Assembly (NCBI GenBank): GCA_964555565.1
Contig: CAZKTF010000153.1
Span: 1 to 8,593 of the forward strand
Source of the DNA: CAZKTF01 sp964555565
GTDB taxonomy: Bacteria; Planctomycetota; JAJSAM01; JAKLKS01
Direction of reading: 5' to 3'
Length of the DNA: 8,593 nt
Both the position numbers and the translations under genes were made by a program. The notes under the pieces were generated by a model. It was not told the DNA's origin and did not search any database. It worked only from the letters and a program-made list of their open reading frames with translations. Shown here in pieces: positions 1 through 6,688 of this stretch (positions are counted from its first letter, which is position 1; each line of letters starts with the position of its first letter).

Positions 1-1782
1 GTCGCTCCCGCCCCCGTCCCCGCGCCCGCAGGTCCCCCCGTCGCGTCCGCGGCCCGGGTCGAGAAGCACGGTCGCGCGGCGGACAGGGTCGTCGGGTTCA
101 CCGGCCTGCCCACCGGCGTGCTCCTCGGGCTGGCGCTGTTCGTCCTCAACGGCCTGGCGGGGTTCTTCTCCTGGCGCCTCGTCTCCGAGGGCGCCGACGA
201 CGCGTTGCGTCGGCTGGACCTCCTCGGCGCCGCCGCGGCGCGCGTCCTCGCCATGCCGGAGATCGACTGGTGGAAGAACGATCACGGGACCTCGGAGGAG
301 ATGCGGCGCCGGGTCCAGGAGGGGATCGAGCGCGAGCGGAAGGAGGCGGCCGCCGCGGTCGATCCGCGGGAGCGGGACACCCGGGTCCAGCAGGCCGAGG
401 AGGCCGGGAAGCGCGTGCAGGCGTTCCTCGCCGACCGCAAGGGGGTGGACGACCTCCAGAGGCTGCGGAACGAGGAGCGGTTCCGGAAGGTCCGGGCCGG
501 GGGCGAAGGGGACCCGCTCCTCGGGGCGGAGGTCTACGACGAGAACCGCCGCCCCCTGGGGCGCGGCTTCCTCCCGACCGCCGTGGAGCCCCTCCCCCCC
601 GTCGGGGCCGTCGAGGTGGCGGCCTTCTCCTTCCAGGCCCCCGGGGGCGGCGTCGTCCGGGCGCGCCGCTACGTCCACCCCGTCGAGGCGCGCGAGATGG
701 GGTCCGACCAGAGGCACGGCGTCGCCGGCTACGTCGGGGTCTTCCTCTCGGCGGAGCCCGCCCACGGCCTCGTGGAGAAGGCCCACGCCAACGCCCTCCT
801 CGTCCTCGCGGTGGCCGGGGCGGGGGGTCTCCTCTCCCTCCTCCTCGCCATGTTCTCCCTCCTTCCCCTGCGTCGCGTGCTGCGCGACGCGGAGGAGTTC
901 TCCCGCGGCAACCTCGAGTACCGCCCCGGGCCCGCGCCGGGGGGCGAGGTCGGGGCGCTCGCGCGCGCGGTGTCCCGCACCGTGCTCGCCGCCCGGGACC
1001 GGGAGACCGAGGCGCTCGCGAAGGCCGCGGCCGCGGTCCCGCCGCCCCCGGACCATCGCCCCCTGGTCACCGCCGCGCTGGCCCCCTCGGCCCTCCTCCG
1101 CATCCCGCAGTGGGAAGCCGAGGGGACCTCGCGCCCCTCCCTCGACATCGCCGGGGACACCTTCGACTTCGCCGCGGTGGACGGGACCCACTTCGCCGCG
1201 CTCCTCCTCGAGACCTCGGTCCGCGGCCTCCCGGCCGCCTTCCTGGCCCTCGAGGTGCGGACCTTCTTCCGGGCGCTGTGCCTCTCCGGCCTCACCTCCC
1301 CCAGGGCGATGCTCGAGCACCTGGGCGCCGAGGTGGGCCCGCGCCTCCCGCAGGGGGGCAAGGTCTCCGCGCTGGTGGCCGTGATCGACACCGCGGGCGG
1401 GGAGGCCCGGATCGCCTCCGCCGGGGCCTCGGCGCCCGTGGCCTGGCGGGCCGCGGGGCGGGCGGCCGAGGCGGTGGACCTCCCCGGGGGCCCGGACCTG
1501 GCCGCGAGCGGGGGGCCCGGCACGGGTGGCGAGGTCGCCGAGGCCGCCGTCCCCCTCGCGGCGGGCGACCGCCTCGTGTTCTTCTCCGACGGGGTGACGC
1601 GGGCGCGGAACGCCAGGCGCGAGGCCTTCGGCGACGAGCGCCTCCGCGGCCTCGTTCAGAAGTTCGGTCCCATGAACTCGACCGCCTTCGTGAACATGGT
1701 CGTGAACGACGTGGACCTCTTCCACGAGGGGGCGGCGCAGCGGGACGACCTCACGGTGAGCACGGTCCGGAGGCTGCGGTAG
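1..1782 (+). CDS. Membrane sensor with HAMP-like linker and divergent SpoIIE/PP2C-type phosphatase domain (5' partial)
   Basis: This is a probable membrane-bound serine/threonine phosphatase of the SpoIIE (PPM/PP2C) type, the class that often acts on anti-sigma-factor antagonists. Residues are counted from the in-frame GTG at 118. TM helix 1 is about 1-22, an extracytoplasmic region follows at about 23-225 (charged, probably coiled coil at 58-127, then a PAS/Cache-like part ending in GYVGVFLS), TM helix 2 is about 226-250, a HAMP-like segment is 250-297, and the SpoIIE domain is about 315-554. Expected metal ligands are seen at D347 (AGDTFDF), D491 (SDGVTRARN) and D543/D544 (RDDLTV), but the usual GDVSGHG reads LETSVRG (E365). 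The frame is open from base 1 and encodes a Pro/Ala-rich stretch, so the true start is probably outside the window and an N-terminal cytoplasmic part is likely. GTG 118 is the fallback start, but it would begin inside the first TM helix with no clear Shine-Dalgarno site. The stop is TAG at 1780. The next gene starts 3 bases on, so the two are probably co-transcribed. Confidence 0.85.
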   Translation, partial: VAPAPVPAPAGPPVASAARVEKHGRAADRVVGFTGLPTGVLLGLALFVLNGLAGFFSWRLVSEGADDALRRLDLLGAAAARVLAMPEIDWWKNDHGTSEEMRRRVQEGIERERKEAAAAVDPRERDTRVQQAEEAGKRVQAFLADRKGVDDLQRLRNEERFRKVRAGGEGDPLLGAEVYDENRRPLGRGFLPTAVEPLPPVGAVEVAAFSFQAPGGGVVRARRYVHPVEAREMGSDQRHGVAGYVGVFLSAEPAHGLVEKAHANALLVLAVAGAGGLLSLLLAMFSLLPLRRVLRDAEEFSRGNLEYRPGPAPGGEVGALARAVSRTVLAARDRETEALAKAAAAVPPPPDHRPLVTAALAPSALLRIPQWEAEGTSRPSLDIAGDTFDFAAVDGTHFAALLLETSVRGLPAAFLALEVRTFFRALCLSGLTSPRAMLEHLGAEVGPRLPQGGKVSALVAVIDTAGGEARIASAGASAPVAWRAAGRAAEAVDLPGGPDLAASGGPGTGGEVAEAAVPLAAGDRLVFFSDGVTRARNARREAFGDERLRGLVQKFGPMNSTAFVNMVVNDVDLFHEGAAQRDDLTVSTVRRLR

Positions 1783-1785
1783 GGC

Positions 1786-2763
1786 ATGGGAACCCGGGTG
1801 GCGTCCGCCCTCCTCCTCCTCGCCGCCGCCGCGCCCGGCGCGCGCGCCGAGGACCCTCCCGCGCCCGCCCCGCCCGCCGCCCCCGCGAAGGAGGGGGCCC
1901 CGGTCCCGGCCGCGGAGGTGACGGCGAAGGCTTCCCCCGCCGGGGAGATCCCCTGGGCGAAGGACCTCGCGGAGGCGCTGGTCGAGGCCGGGAAGCGGGA
2001 CCGCCTCGTCCTCGCGGTGGTCCTCGAGGACTGGTATCCCTCGGAGCCGTGCCGCCGCCTGGAGGAGGCCCTCAAGGACCCGCTCGCGCGGGCCGCCGGG
2101 GAGGGGTCCGTCCCGGTCCGGGTCGTGGAGGACGAGAAGCGCACGTTCTCCGAGGCCCGCGGCCTCGCGGGCGTGGGCCACCCCTACACGGCGCTCCTCG
2201 ACGCCGCGGGGAAGCCCGTGGCGGTCCTTCGCGGGGCCTGGCCCGCCGCGGCCTGGGCGGCCCACGTGCGGCGGCTCGCGGCGGCCGCCGAACGCTGGCG
2301 CGCGCGCAGGTCGGAGGCGGAGAAGTCCCCGGACGACCCGAAGGCGCTCTTCGCGCTCTCGGAGGCCCTCCGGGACCTCGGCCGCTCCGCGGAGGCCGAC
2401 GACGTCCTCCCCCGCGTGGAGCGGGCGCTGGGGAAGTCCGACCCGGAGGGGAAGTCCCCCCTCCACCCCCTGGTCCGGTTCCGCCGCGCCGAGGCCCGCG
2501 TCGAGGACCGCATGGCCGTGCAGGACTTCGAGGGGGCGCGGGCCCTGCTCGACGCCTACGAGAAGGAGTTCCCCTCCTCGCCCCACCGCCGGTGGGTGGC
2601 CTTCTACCGCGCCGTCACGCAGGCCTACCGCGGGGAGCCGGACCCGGCCCTGGAGACGCTCCGGGAGATCGCCGCGGAGAAGGCGGACGCCACCCTCGCG
2701 GCCCTCGCCGCCGAGAGGGTGGCGCTGATCGAGAAGGTCGTCGCGGAGAAGGCGAAGAAGTAG
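1786..2763 (+). CDS. Exported thioredoxin-fold protein with C-terminal helical repeats, lacking the CxxC pair
   Basis: The protein has 325 residues. A Sec signal peptide covers about 1-21 (cleavage near ARA-ED), followed by a Pro/Ala-rich linker (22-52). A thioredoxin-like domain follows at about 55-165: strand LVLAVVL, then DWYPSEPC where related thiol proteins have a WCxxC motif, then GVGHPYTALLD with the typical proline (P133) before the last strands. Only one cysteine (C89) is present in the whole protein, and S86 stands where the nucleophilic cysteine would be, so ordinary disulfide reductase activity is unlikely. Residues about 180-320 are helical and TPR-like, suggesting protein binding. 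The ATG lies 3 bases after the stop of the phosphatase gene, and GGAGG at 1769-1773, 12 bases upstream, can serve as ribosome binding site. Co-transcription suggests an envelope function tied to that sensor, but the substrate is unknown. The domain call rests on motif reading, not on a profile search. Confidence 0.78.
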   Translation: MGTRVASALLLLAAAAPGARAEDPPAPAPPAAPAKEGAPVPAAEVTAKASPAGEIPWAKDLAEALVEAGKRDRLVLAVVLEDWYPSEPCRRLEEALKDPLARAAGEGSVPVRVVEDEKRTFSEARGLAGVGHPYTALLDAAGKPVAVLRGAWPAAAWAAHVRRLAAAAERWRARRSEAEKSPDDPKALFALSEALRDLGRSAEADDVLPRVERALGKSDPEGKSPLHPLVRFRRAEARVEDRMAVQDFEGARALLDAYEKEFPSSPHRRWVAFYRAVTQAYRGEPDPALETLREIAAEKADATLAALAAERVALIEKVVAEKAKK

Positions 2764-2770
2764 TACCCGG

Positions 2771-3292
2771 TCAATCCTTCGGGAGAGGCGAGCCCGGCAC
2801 CGCCACGTACAGCCCGCGCGCCTTGATCGCCCCCTTGCGGGTCTTCCCGCCTACCGTCCCGGTCCCCTTCGCGGTCTCCTTCAGCTTCCCGACGAGCGCG
2901 GAGCCGTCCTTCGAGACCTTGCCCGCGATCGTGGCGGTGAAGGTCTGGACGTCCACGGCGTCGAGGTAGGTGAGCGCGTAGTTGATCATGTCCACGCGGG
3001 CCTGGTCGAGGCTCGCCTGGTCCATGAACCCCCGGAACTTCGTCCCGTTGAGGTAGTCCACGGTCCCGGTGTAGGTGTTCAGGCCGGGGATGGTGAAGGT
3101 GAAGGCGTTGTTCGCGTCCACCGTGAGCCCGGCCCCGGGGTACCCCAGGGTCTCCGCCCCGACGCCCGGGATGCTGTAGCGGATGGCCCAGGCCCCAGCC
3201 CAGGTCGTGTTCTCGAGCTGGGCGGAGGACCGGGGAGCGAGCAGGAGGACGGCGACCCCGAGGGCCGCCGCCACGAACGGGTGGCGCTTCAT
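2771..3292 (-). CDS. Small secreted beta-rich protein of unknown function
   Basis: The product has 173 residues. A clear Sec signal peptide spans about 1-24 (KRH positive end, hydrophobic core, cleavage near SSA-Q). There is no cysteine, so it is not a lipoprotein. The mature part starts QLENTTWAGAW and is rich in Thr, Gly, aromatic and alternating hydrophobic residues (AFTFTIPG, YTGTVDY, TFTATIAGKV), as expected for a small beta-barrel or beta-sandwich, perhaps lipocalin-like. A helix is likely around 91-112, and the tail is basic (KTRKGAIKARG). I do not recognise the family. The ATG at 3292 is well supported: GGAGGT (3303-3298 on the minus strand) sits 5 bases upstream, and the signal peptide starts at that codon. 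It follows the peptidase gene on the same strand after 128 bases, so it may be expressed separately. It ends with TGA 7 bases from the convergent gene. An exported structural or binding role is inference. Confidence 0.75.
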   Translation of the reverse strand: MKRHPFVAAALGVAVLLLAPRSSAQLENTTWAGAWAIRYSIPGVGAETLGYPGAGLTVDANNAFTFTIPGLNTYTGTVDYLNGTKFRGFMDQASLDQARVDMINYALTYLDAVDVQTFTATIAGKVSKDGSALVGKLKETAKGTGTVGGKTRKGAIKARGLYVAVPGSPLPKD

Positions 3293-3395
3293 CGCAAACC
3301 TCCCCTCAGGCGGGGGGCCCCCGGGGGGTTCGAGCCCGGGGAGCCCGGCCGATGCGCGGATCCTCCCGCTGCGGGAGCGGGCGGGTCACGTCGAA

Positions 3396-3414
3396 GAGCC
3401 CACCCGGGGGGCTC
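3396..3414 (-). terminator. Possible hairpin terminator after the metallopeptidase gene
   Basis: On the minus strand, GAGCCC (3414-3409) and GGGCTC (3401-3396) form a perfect 6-bp GC-rich stem with a 7-base loop, beginning 6 bases after the peptidase TAG stop. Only two T residues follow, so this is not a classic Rho-independent terminator; it could be a weak terminator or an mRNA 3' stabiliser. In DNA this GC-rich, short palindromes also arise by chance. A second hairpin of similar strength (CTCCCG-ctg-CGGGAG, 3363-3377) lies further downstream in the same gap. No convincing -10/-35 pair for the next gene is visible in 3293-3420. Confidence 0.3.
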
Positions 3415-3420
3415 CAGGTC

Positions 3421-4989
3421 CTACTTCGGGTCGTCGCCCCCCCCGCCTCGGGCCGCCCGGAGCGCCCGCATGGCCAGCTCGGCGACCTCGGCGTCGTCCG
3501 GGTTGATCTCGCGGGCCAGGTCGGCCAGCAGCTTCCCCTCGGCCTTGGCCTCCTCGGTGCCCTGGATCGACAGCGCCTGGGCCAGGGTCGCGTAGAGCCC
3601 CGCGTCCAGCGGGTCGAGCTCGATGGCCCTGCGGTACTGCACCAGGGCCTCCTCGGGCTTGCCCGTCCCGAGGAGGAAGTCCCCGTAGCGCTTGAAGAGG
3701 GCGGGGTTCTTCGAGCCCTTCTCCGCGGCGAGGCCGAAGAAGCGGGCCGCCCGGAGGGGCCGGGTGCCCGAGCGGTCCGCCGCGAAGGCGGCCCGCTCGT
3801 AGCCGCGCACGCTCTCCAGCTTGAGGCCGTTCTTGATGTGCTCGTGCCACTCCTTCTCGAGGGCGGCCAGGTCCTTGACCTCCATGTACTTCTTGAAGGC
3901 CCGGAGGAGTTCGTCCCCGGCCACAGTCCGCATCCCGCCGCCGTAGTCCACGCGCTCGATGTCCTTCGCCTTCGCCAGGGCGATGAAGAAGCGCTGGAAC
4001 TTCTGGGAGTACTTCGGGGTCTCCATCATGAAGTGGATGAAGGTCCAGCCCCAGGTGTAGTCGTCGTAGCCGAGCTTGTTCGTGAGGTAGTCCTCGACCT
4101 TTTTCCAGGTGCCCCCCTGGATGTCGGTCAGGACCTCCGTCAGGCGCCCGTCCAGGGCGTGGCCGACCGAGATCTCCTTCTTCACGGGGTCCCAGTGGCT
4201 CGCCCCGTAGTACTCCGCCATGGCCTCGTTGATGCAGTGCGGGTAGGAGAAGTCCAGGTCGATCAGGTGGGTGAGGTAGTGGTTCGTCTCGTGGAACATC
4301 ACCTCGACGGTGTCCTCGGGGCTGATCCGGTCGTAGTAGAAGTTGAGCTGGAGCGATTCGATGGGCCGGAACTGGTAGTACCCGAGCACCCCGCGGCCCG
4401 CGCCGCCCACCTGCACCATCGTATCGTAGTCGTGGTAGAAGCAGACCTTGAGGGGCCCGAGCTTCGGGGGCCGCGTGATCCCCCACTTCTTCGTGAAGAC
4501 GTTGAAGTAGGTCTCCATCAGTTCCCGGAAGGAGTCGCAGGCCTCCGGCGGGATCGTGTACTCGAAGTTGAAGTTCCGCCCCTTCGCCGTCCAGCGGGTC
4601 CGCCACTCCCGGTGGGCCCGGACGTCCTGGATCCTCTTCCGCTGCTCCACGACCCGCTTCGCGACCGCCGCGTCGCGGTCGGCTTTCGCGACCCACTTCC
4701 CGTCGTAGGGGACGAGCCCCTTCGCGAGCTTCTCCTTCTCCGCGTCGTCCTTCGGCTCGTAGGCCTCGACCCCCTCGATGAGGACGTCGCGGACCAGCGC
4801 GGCCGGGACGACGACTTCCCCGCTCCTGTACTGGAGCCGGTAGACCGCCCCGTCGCGGCGGATCTTCGGCCCCTCCAGGAACCGCCCGTCCTTGGTGATG
4901 AGGGCGTCGGCGGCCGCCCGGGGGACCGGGAGCAGGAGGGCCGCGGCGAGCGCGGCCAGGGCGGCGGGCGAGGCGCGTCGGGCGTGCAC
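3421..4989 (-). CDS. Exported gluzincin-type zinc metallopeptidase (DUF1570/peptidase MA-like) with TPR tail
   Basis: The protein has 522 residues and a Sec signal peptide at about 1-27 (RR near the N-terminus, Ala/Leu core, cleavage near AAA-DA). Residues 28-80 form a small beta domain (ITKDGRFLEG, YRSGEVVVP), followed by a KGLVPYDGKW segment at 91-99 and a charged helix. The catalytic domain is about 135-400: H233-E-T-N-H237 is an HExxH zinc motif, and NEAMAEYYG supplies the third ligand E255, 18 residues after H237, the gluzincin arrangement. TPR-like helices follow at about 428-510 (GKPEEALVQYRRAIELDP). The GTG start at 4989 shares one base with the upstream TAG stop (TAGTG). No good Shine-Dalgarno site lies in front of it, so translational coupling is likely. 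The frame stays open much further upstream, but that part only shadows the neighbouring gene and lacks protein-like sequence. Peptidase activity in the envelope is predicted from the intact motif; the substrate is unknown. The upstream gene is a likely zinc-site-less relative. Confidence 0.85.
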   Translation of the reverse strand: MHARRASPAALAALAAALLLPVPRAAADALITKDGRFLEGPKIRRDGAVYRLQYRSGEVVVPAALVRDVLIEGVEAYEPKDDAEKEKLAKGLVPYDGKWVAKADRDAAVAKRVVEQRKRIQDVRAHREWRTRWTAKGRNFNFEYTIPPEACDSFRELMETYFNVFTKKWGITRPPKLGPLKVCFYHDYDTMVQVGGAGRGVLGYYQFRPIESLQLNFYYDRISPEDTVEVMFHETNHYLTHLIDLDFSYPHCINEAMAEYYGASHWDPVKKEISVGHALDGRLTEVLTDIQGGTWKKVEDYLTNKLGYDDYTWGWTFIHFMMETPKYSQKFQRFFIALAKAKDIERVDYGGGMRTVAGDELLRAFKKYMEVKDLAALEKEWHEHIKNGLKLESVRGYERAAFAADRSGTRPLRAARFFGLAAEKGSKNPALFKRYGDFLLGTGKPEEALVQYRRAIELDPLDAGLYATLAQALSIQGTEEAKAEGKLLADLAREINPDDAEVAELAMRALRAARGGGGDDPK

Positions 4990-6593
4990 TAGTCCACGAA
5001 CTGCATGTAGGAGGCCTCGACGGCCTTCCAGTCCGTCTCCGTCCAGGAGCCGAAGGTGCTCTTGAGGACGGCGTCGAGGAGCTCCTTCTCCTTCTCCTTC
5101 CACATCTGGGCGCGCTTCTTGTACTGCGCGTCCTCCTCCTCCTCGGTCGCCGCCCCGGCCATGGCGGGACCCCCGTCCCCCGAGGCGTCCTTCGCCTCCT
5201 GCTCCTTCACGAAGGCCAGGAGCGCGTTGACGTAGGTGCGGAAGGAGTCCTTCGTCCGCGGGGCCTTCGCGCCGGGGCCCTCCAGGAGGTAGCGGACGAG
5301 CGTCGCCGACTGGGTCTGCGGGTTCTCGTAGGACCCGAGCTTCTCGTTGTCCGCGGTGAGGAGGTCGTGGACGCCGGCCAGCTTCGCGTTCTTCGCCGCG
5401 GCCCGGAGCCGGTACATCTCGTACTCGGGGGAGCGGAAGTCGATCTTGCCCTGCTTCATGATCCCGGTGGCGACGAAGCGCTGGAGGCCCGTGTTGAGCC
5501 AGCCGGGCATGGAGCCCGCGAGGGTGCGGTTCTTCTCCCGGAGCCACATCCCCATCACGCGCTGGTTCAGCCACTCGAACTCGAAGGAGGCCTTCCCGGA
5601 GGAGACGTCCTTGTGGGTGGTGATCTCGAAACCGCCCTCGAACCAGCCCGCGGAGCCGGAGCGGAAGGACTGCTCCTCGTTGAGGTCGGCGCAGACCCGG
5701 ATGATCATCGGCCCCGGCTTCCCCTCCCCGATCCAGCCGAGGTTCGCCTCCAGCCACCCCCGGACCGCCTCGGCCTGGTCGATGACCTTCTGGGTGTACT
5801 TGTCGTCCACGTGGGAGATGGCGACGTAGTTCTTCGAGTTCTTCCGCGTCCACCCCTGCGTGAGGGCCTCCACGCTCTTGCGCAGCGTCGTCTGGAACTT
5901 GTCGTCCCGCCGCTTCGCCTCCTCCTCGGGGGTGCGCTTCTTCCCCGGCTCGTCGATCTCGATCTTCCTCTCGCCCGTGGCCGTCGGGAGGGTGCCCTTG
6001 CGCTGGAAGAGCTTGAAGGACTTGAGGCTCAGCACGAAGTCCTTGCCGAGCTTGTCCCAGTAGTCCTCCAGCCCCTCGAACTGGACCGCGTAGTCCGCGT
6101 CGTCGCCGTGGAAGACCCAGGCGACGATCCGCCGCGGGATGGTGAGCTTCTCGATCTTGATCTCGTAGCAGGTGGTCTTGACCCCGTTGACCGTCGTCTC
6201 CTCCTCCGCGGAGAAGAAGTAGCCCCCCCCGGGGGAGTGGTCCGCGAGCCAGGCCTTGTAGTCCTTGTAGGCCTTGCTGCGGACGGTGACGACGGTCGTC
6301 CCGTCCTCCTCCTTCCCCACGCTCGCCTCGGGGGCCTTGGCCGCCTGGTGGGGGATGAGGACCACGTTCATGTCGGGGGTGTGGGACAGGCGTTCCTTCT
6401 TGCCCACGTACTCCCGGTCGGAGCGGTACTTGGCCACGATCCACTGCTCGTCCCCGGCCAGGGCCGTGCGGAGCCAGCCGTTGGGGACCTGGATCGAGAA
6501 GCCGAGCTTCTCGTCGTTGTGGACGTCCGCCTGCACGGGCCCCGGCAGCGCCAGGACCATGACCGATGCGGCGAGCCAACGGGCTGCCCTCAT
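4989..6593 (-). CDS. Exported PsbP/DUF1795-like plus gluzincin-like protein without zinc motif (probable pseudopeptidase)
   Basis: The protein has 534 residues with a Sec signal peptide at about 1-22 (VQA-DV). Residues about 24-195 begin with LGFSIQVPNGWL and look like a PsbP/DUF1795-type domain. A charged linker (196-240) leads to a C-terminal region resembling the catalytic part of the next gene. The segment FEFEWLNQRV (337-346) aligns with VEVMFHETNHYL, giving WLNQR (341-345) in place of HETNH. PGWLNTGLQRF (363-373) aligns with PHCINEAMAEY, giving T368 in place of the zinc-binding glutamate. It is therefore probably not a zinc protease and may act as partner, chaperone or substrate-binding subunit of the neighbour. 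The tail has an acidic EEEED stretch (484-488). ATG 6593 is chosen over the in-frame ATG 6647 because GGAGGG lies 7 bases before it and the signal peptide begins there. The stop TAG overlaps the GTG of the next gene. The reading frame is intact and uses codons like its neighbours, so it is not a decayed pseudogene. Confidence 0.82.
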   Translation of the reverse strand: MRAARWLAASVMVLALPGPVQADVHNDEKLGFSIQVPNGWLRTALAGDEQWIVAKYRSDREYVGKKERLSHTPDMNVVLIPHQAAKAPEASVGKEEDGTTVVTVRSKAYKDYKAWLADHSPGGGYFFSAEEETTVNGVKTTCYEIKIEKLTIPRRIVAWVFHGDDADYAVQFEGLEDYWDKLGKDFVLSLKSFKLFQRKGTLPTATGERKIEIDEPGKKRTPEEEAKRRDDKFQTTLRKSVEALTQGWTRKNSKNYVAISHVDDKYTQKVIDQAEAVRGWLEANLGWIGEGKPGPMIIRVCADLNEEQSFRSGSAGWFEGGFEITTHKDVSSGKASFEFEWLNQRVMGMWLREKNRTLAGSMPGWLNTGLQRFVATGIMKQGKIDFRSPEYEMYRLRAAAKNAKLAGVHDLLTADNEKLGSYENPQTQSATLVRYLLEGPGAKAPRTKDSFRTYVNALLAFVKEQEAKDASGDGGPAMAGAATEEEEDAQYKKRAQMWKEKEKELLDAVLKSTFGSWTETDWKAVEASYMQFVD

Positions 6594-6600
6594 GCGCGTT

Positions 6601-6606
6601 CCCTCC
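6601..6606 (-). promoter_or_regulatory. Shine-Dalgarno site that fixes the start of the pseudopeptidase gene
   Basis: GGAGGG on the minus strand ends 7 bases before ATG 6593. The competing upstream ATG at 6647 has no comparable site at the usual spacing and would put a Gly/Arg/Pro-rich stretch in front of the signal peptide. Confidence 0.7.
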
Positions 6607-6645
6607 GGGCGGGACCTCTCGGGCCCCCCTCCCCTGCTTGGACTC

Positions 6646-6673
6646 ATTGTACGGCCGGGGGGTTCCCCCGCAA
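6646..6673 (-). promoter_or_regulatory. Candidate sigma-70-type promoter for the peptidase pair
   Basis: In the 95-base gap after selA the minus strand reads TTGCGG (6673-6668), 16 bases, then TACAAT (6651-6646). TACAAT differs from the TATAAT consensus at one position and lies in one of the few A/T-rich spots of a very GC-rich gap. Transcription would begin near 6640 and leave a leader of about 45 bases before ATG 6593. The spacer contains a G5-AA-C6 inverted repeat (6657-6669), which might instead belong to the end of the selA transcript, though no T-run follows it. The -35 match is weak. Confidence 0.4.
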
Positions 6674-6688
6674 CCCTCCGTGGCGACG

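Noticed and set aside
270..2969. A plus-strand open frame of about 900 codons across the phosphatase and thioredoxin-fold genes
   Set aside because: Its translation is a low-complexity Arg/Gly/Pro run, the usual out-of-frame shadow in GC-rich DNA, whereas the other frame gives clear TM, HAMP and SpoIIE motifs.
3312..3328. GGGGGGCCCCCGGGGGG palindromic run
   Set aside because: Simple G/C homopolymer blocks in a GC-rich gap; no evidence that this is a site rather than base composition.
3293..3420. Promoter for the small secreted protein
   Set aside because: I looked for -10/-35 pairs on the minus strand, for example TTCGAC at 3395-3390, but no A/T-rich -10 lies at the right spacing.
3352..4992. 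Plus-strand open frame antisense to the metallopeptidase
   Set aside because: Val/Leu/Asp/Glu-biased translation typical of the complement of a GC-rich gene, with no domain features.
4989..6593. Annotating the WLNQR protein as a decayed pseudogene
   Set aside because: The frame is complete, with a signal peptide, ribosome binding site, coupled stop/start and normal codon use, so it is better described as an intact gene for an inactive relative.
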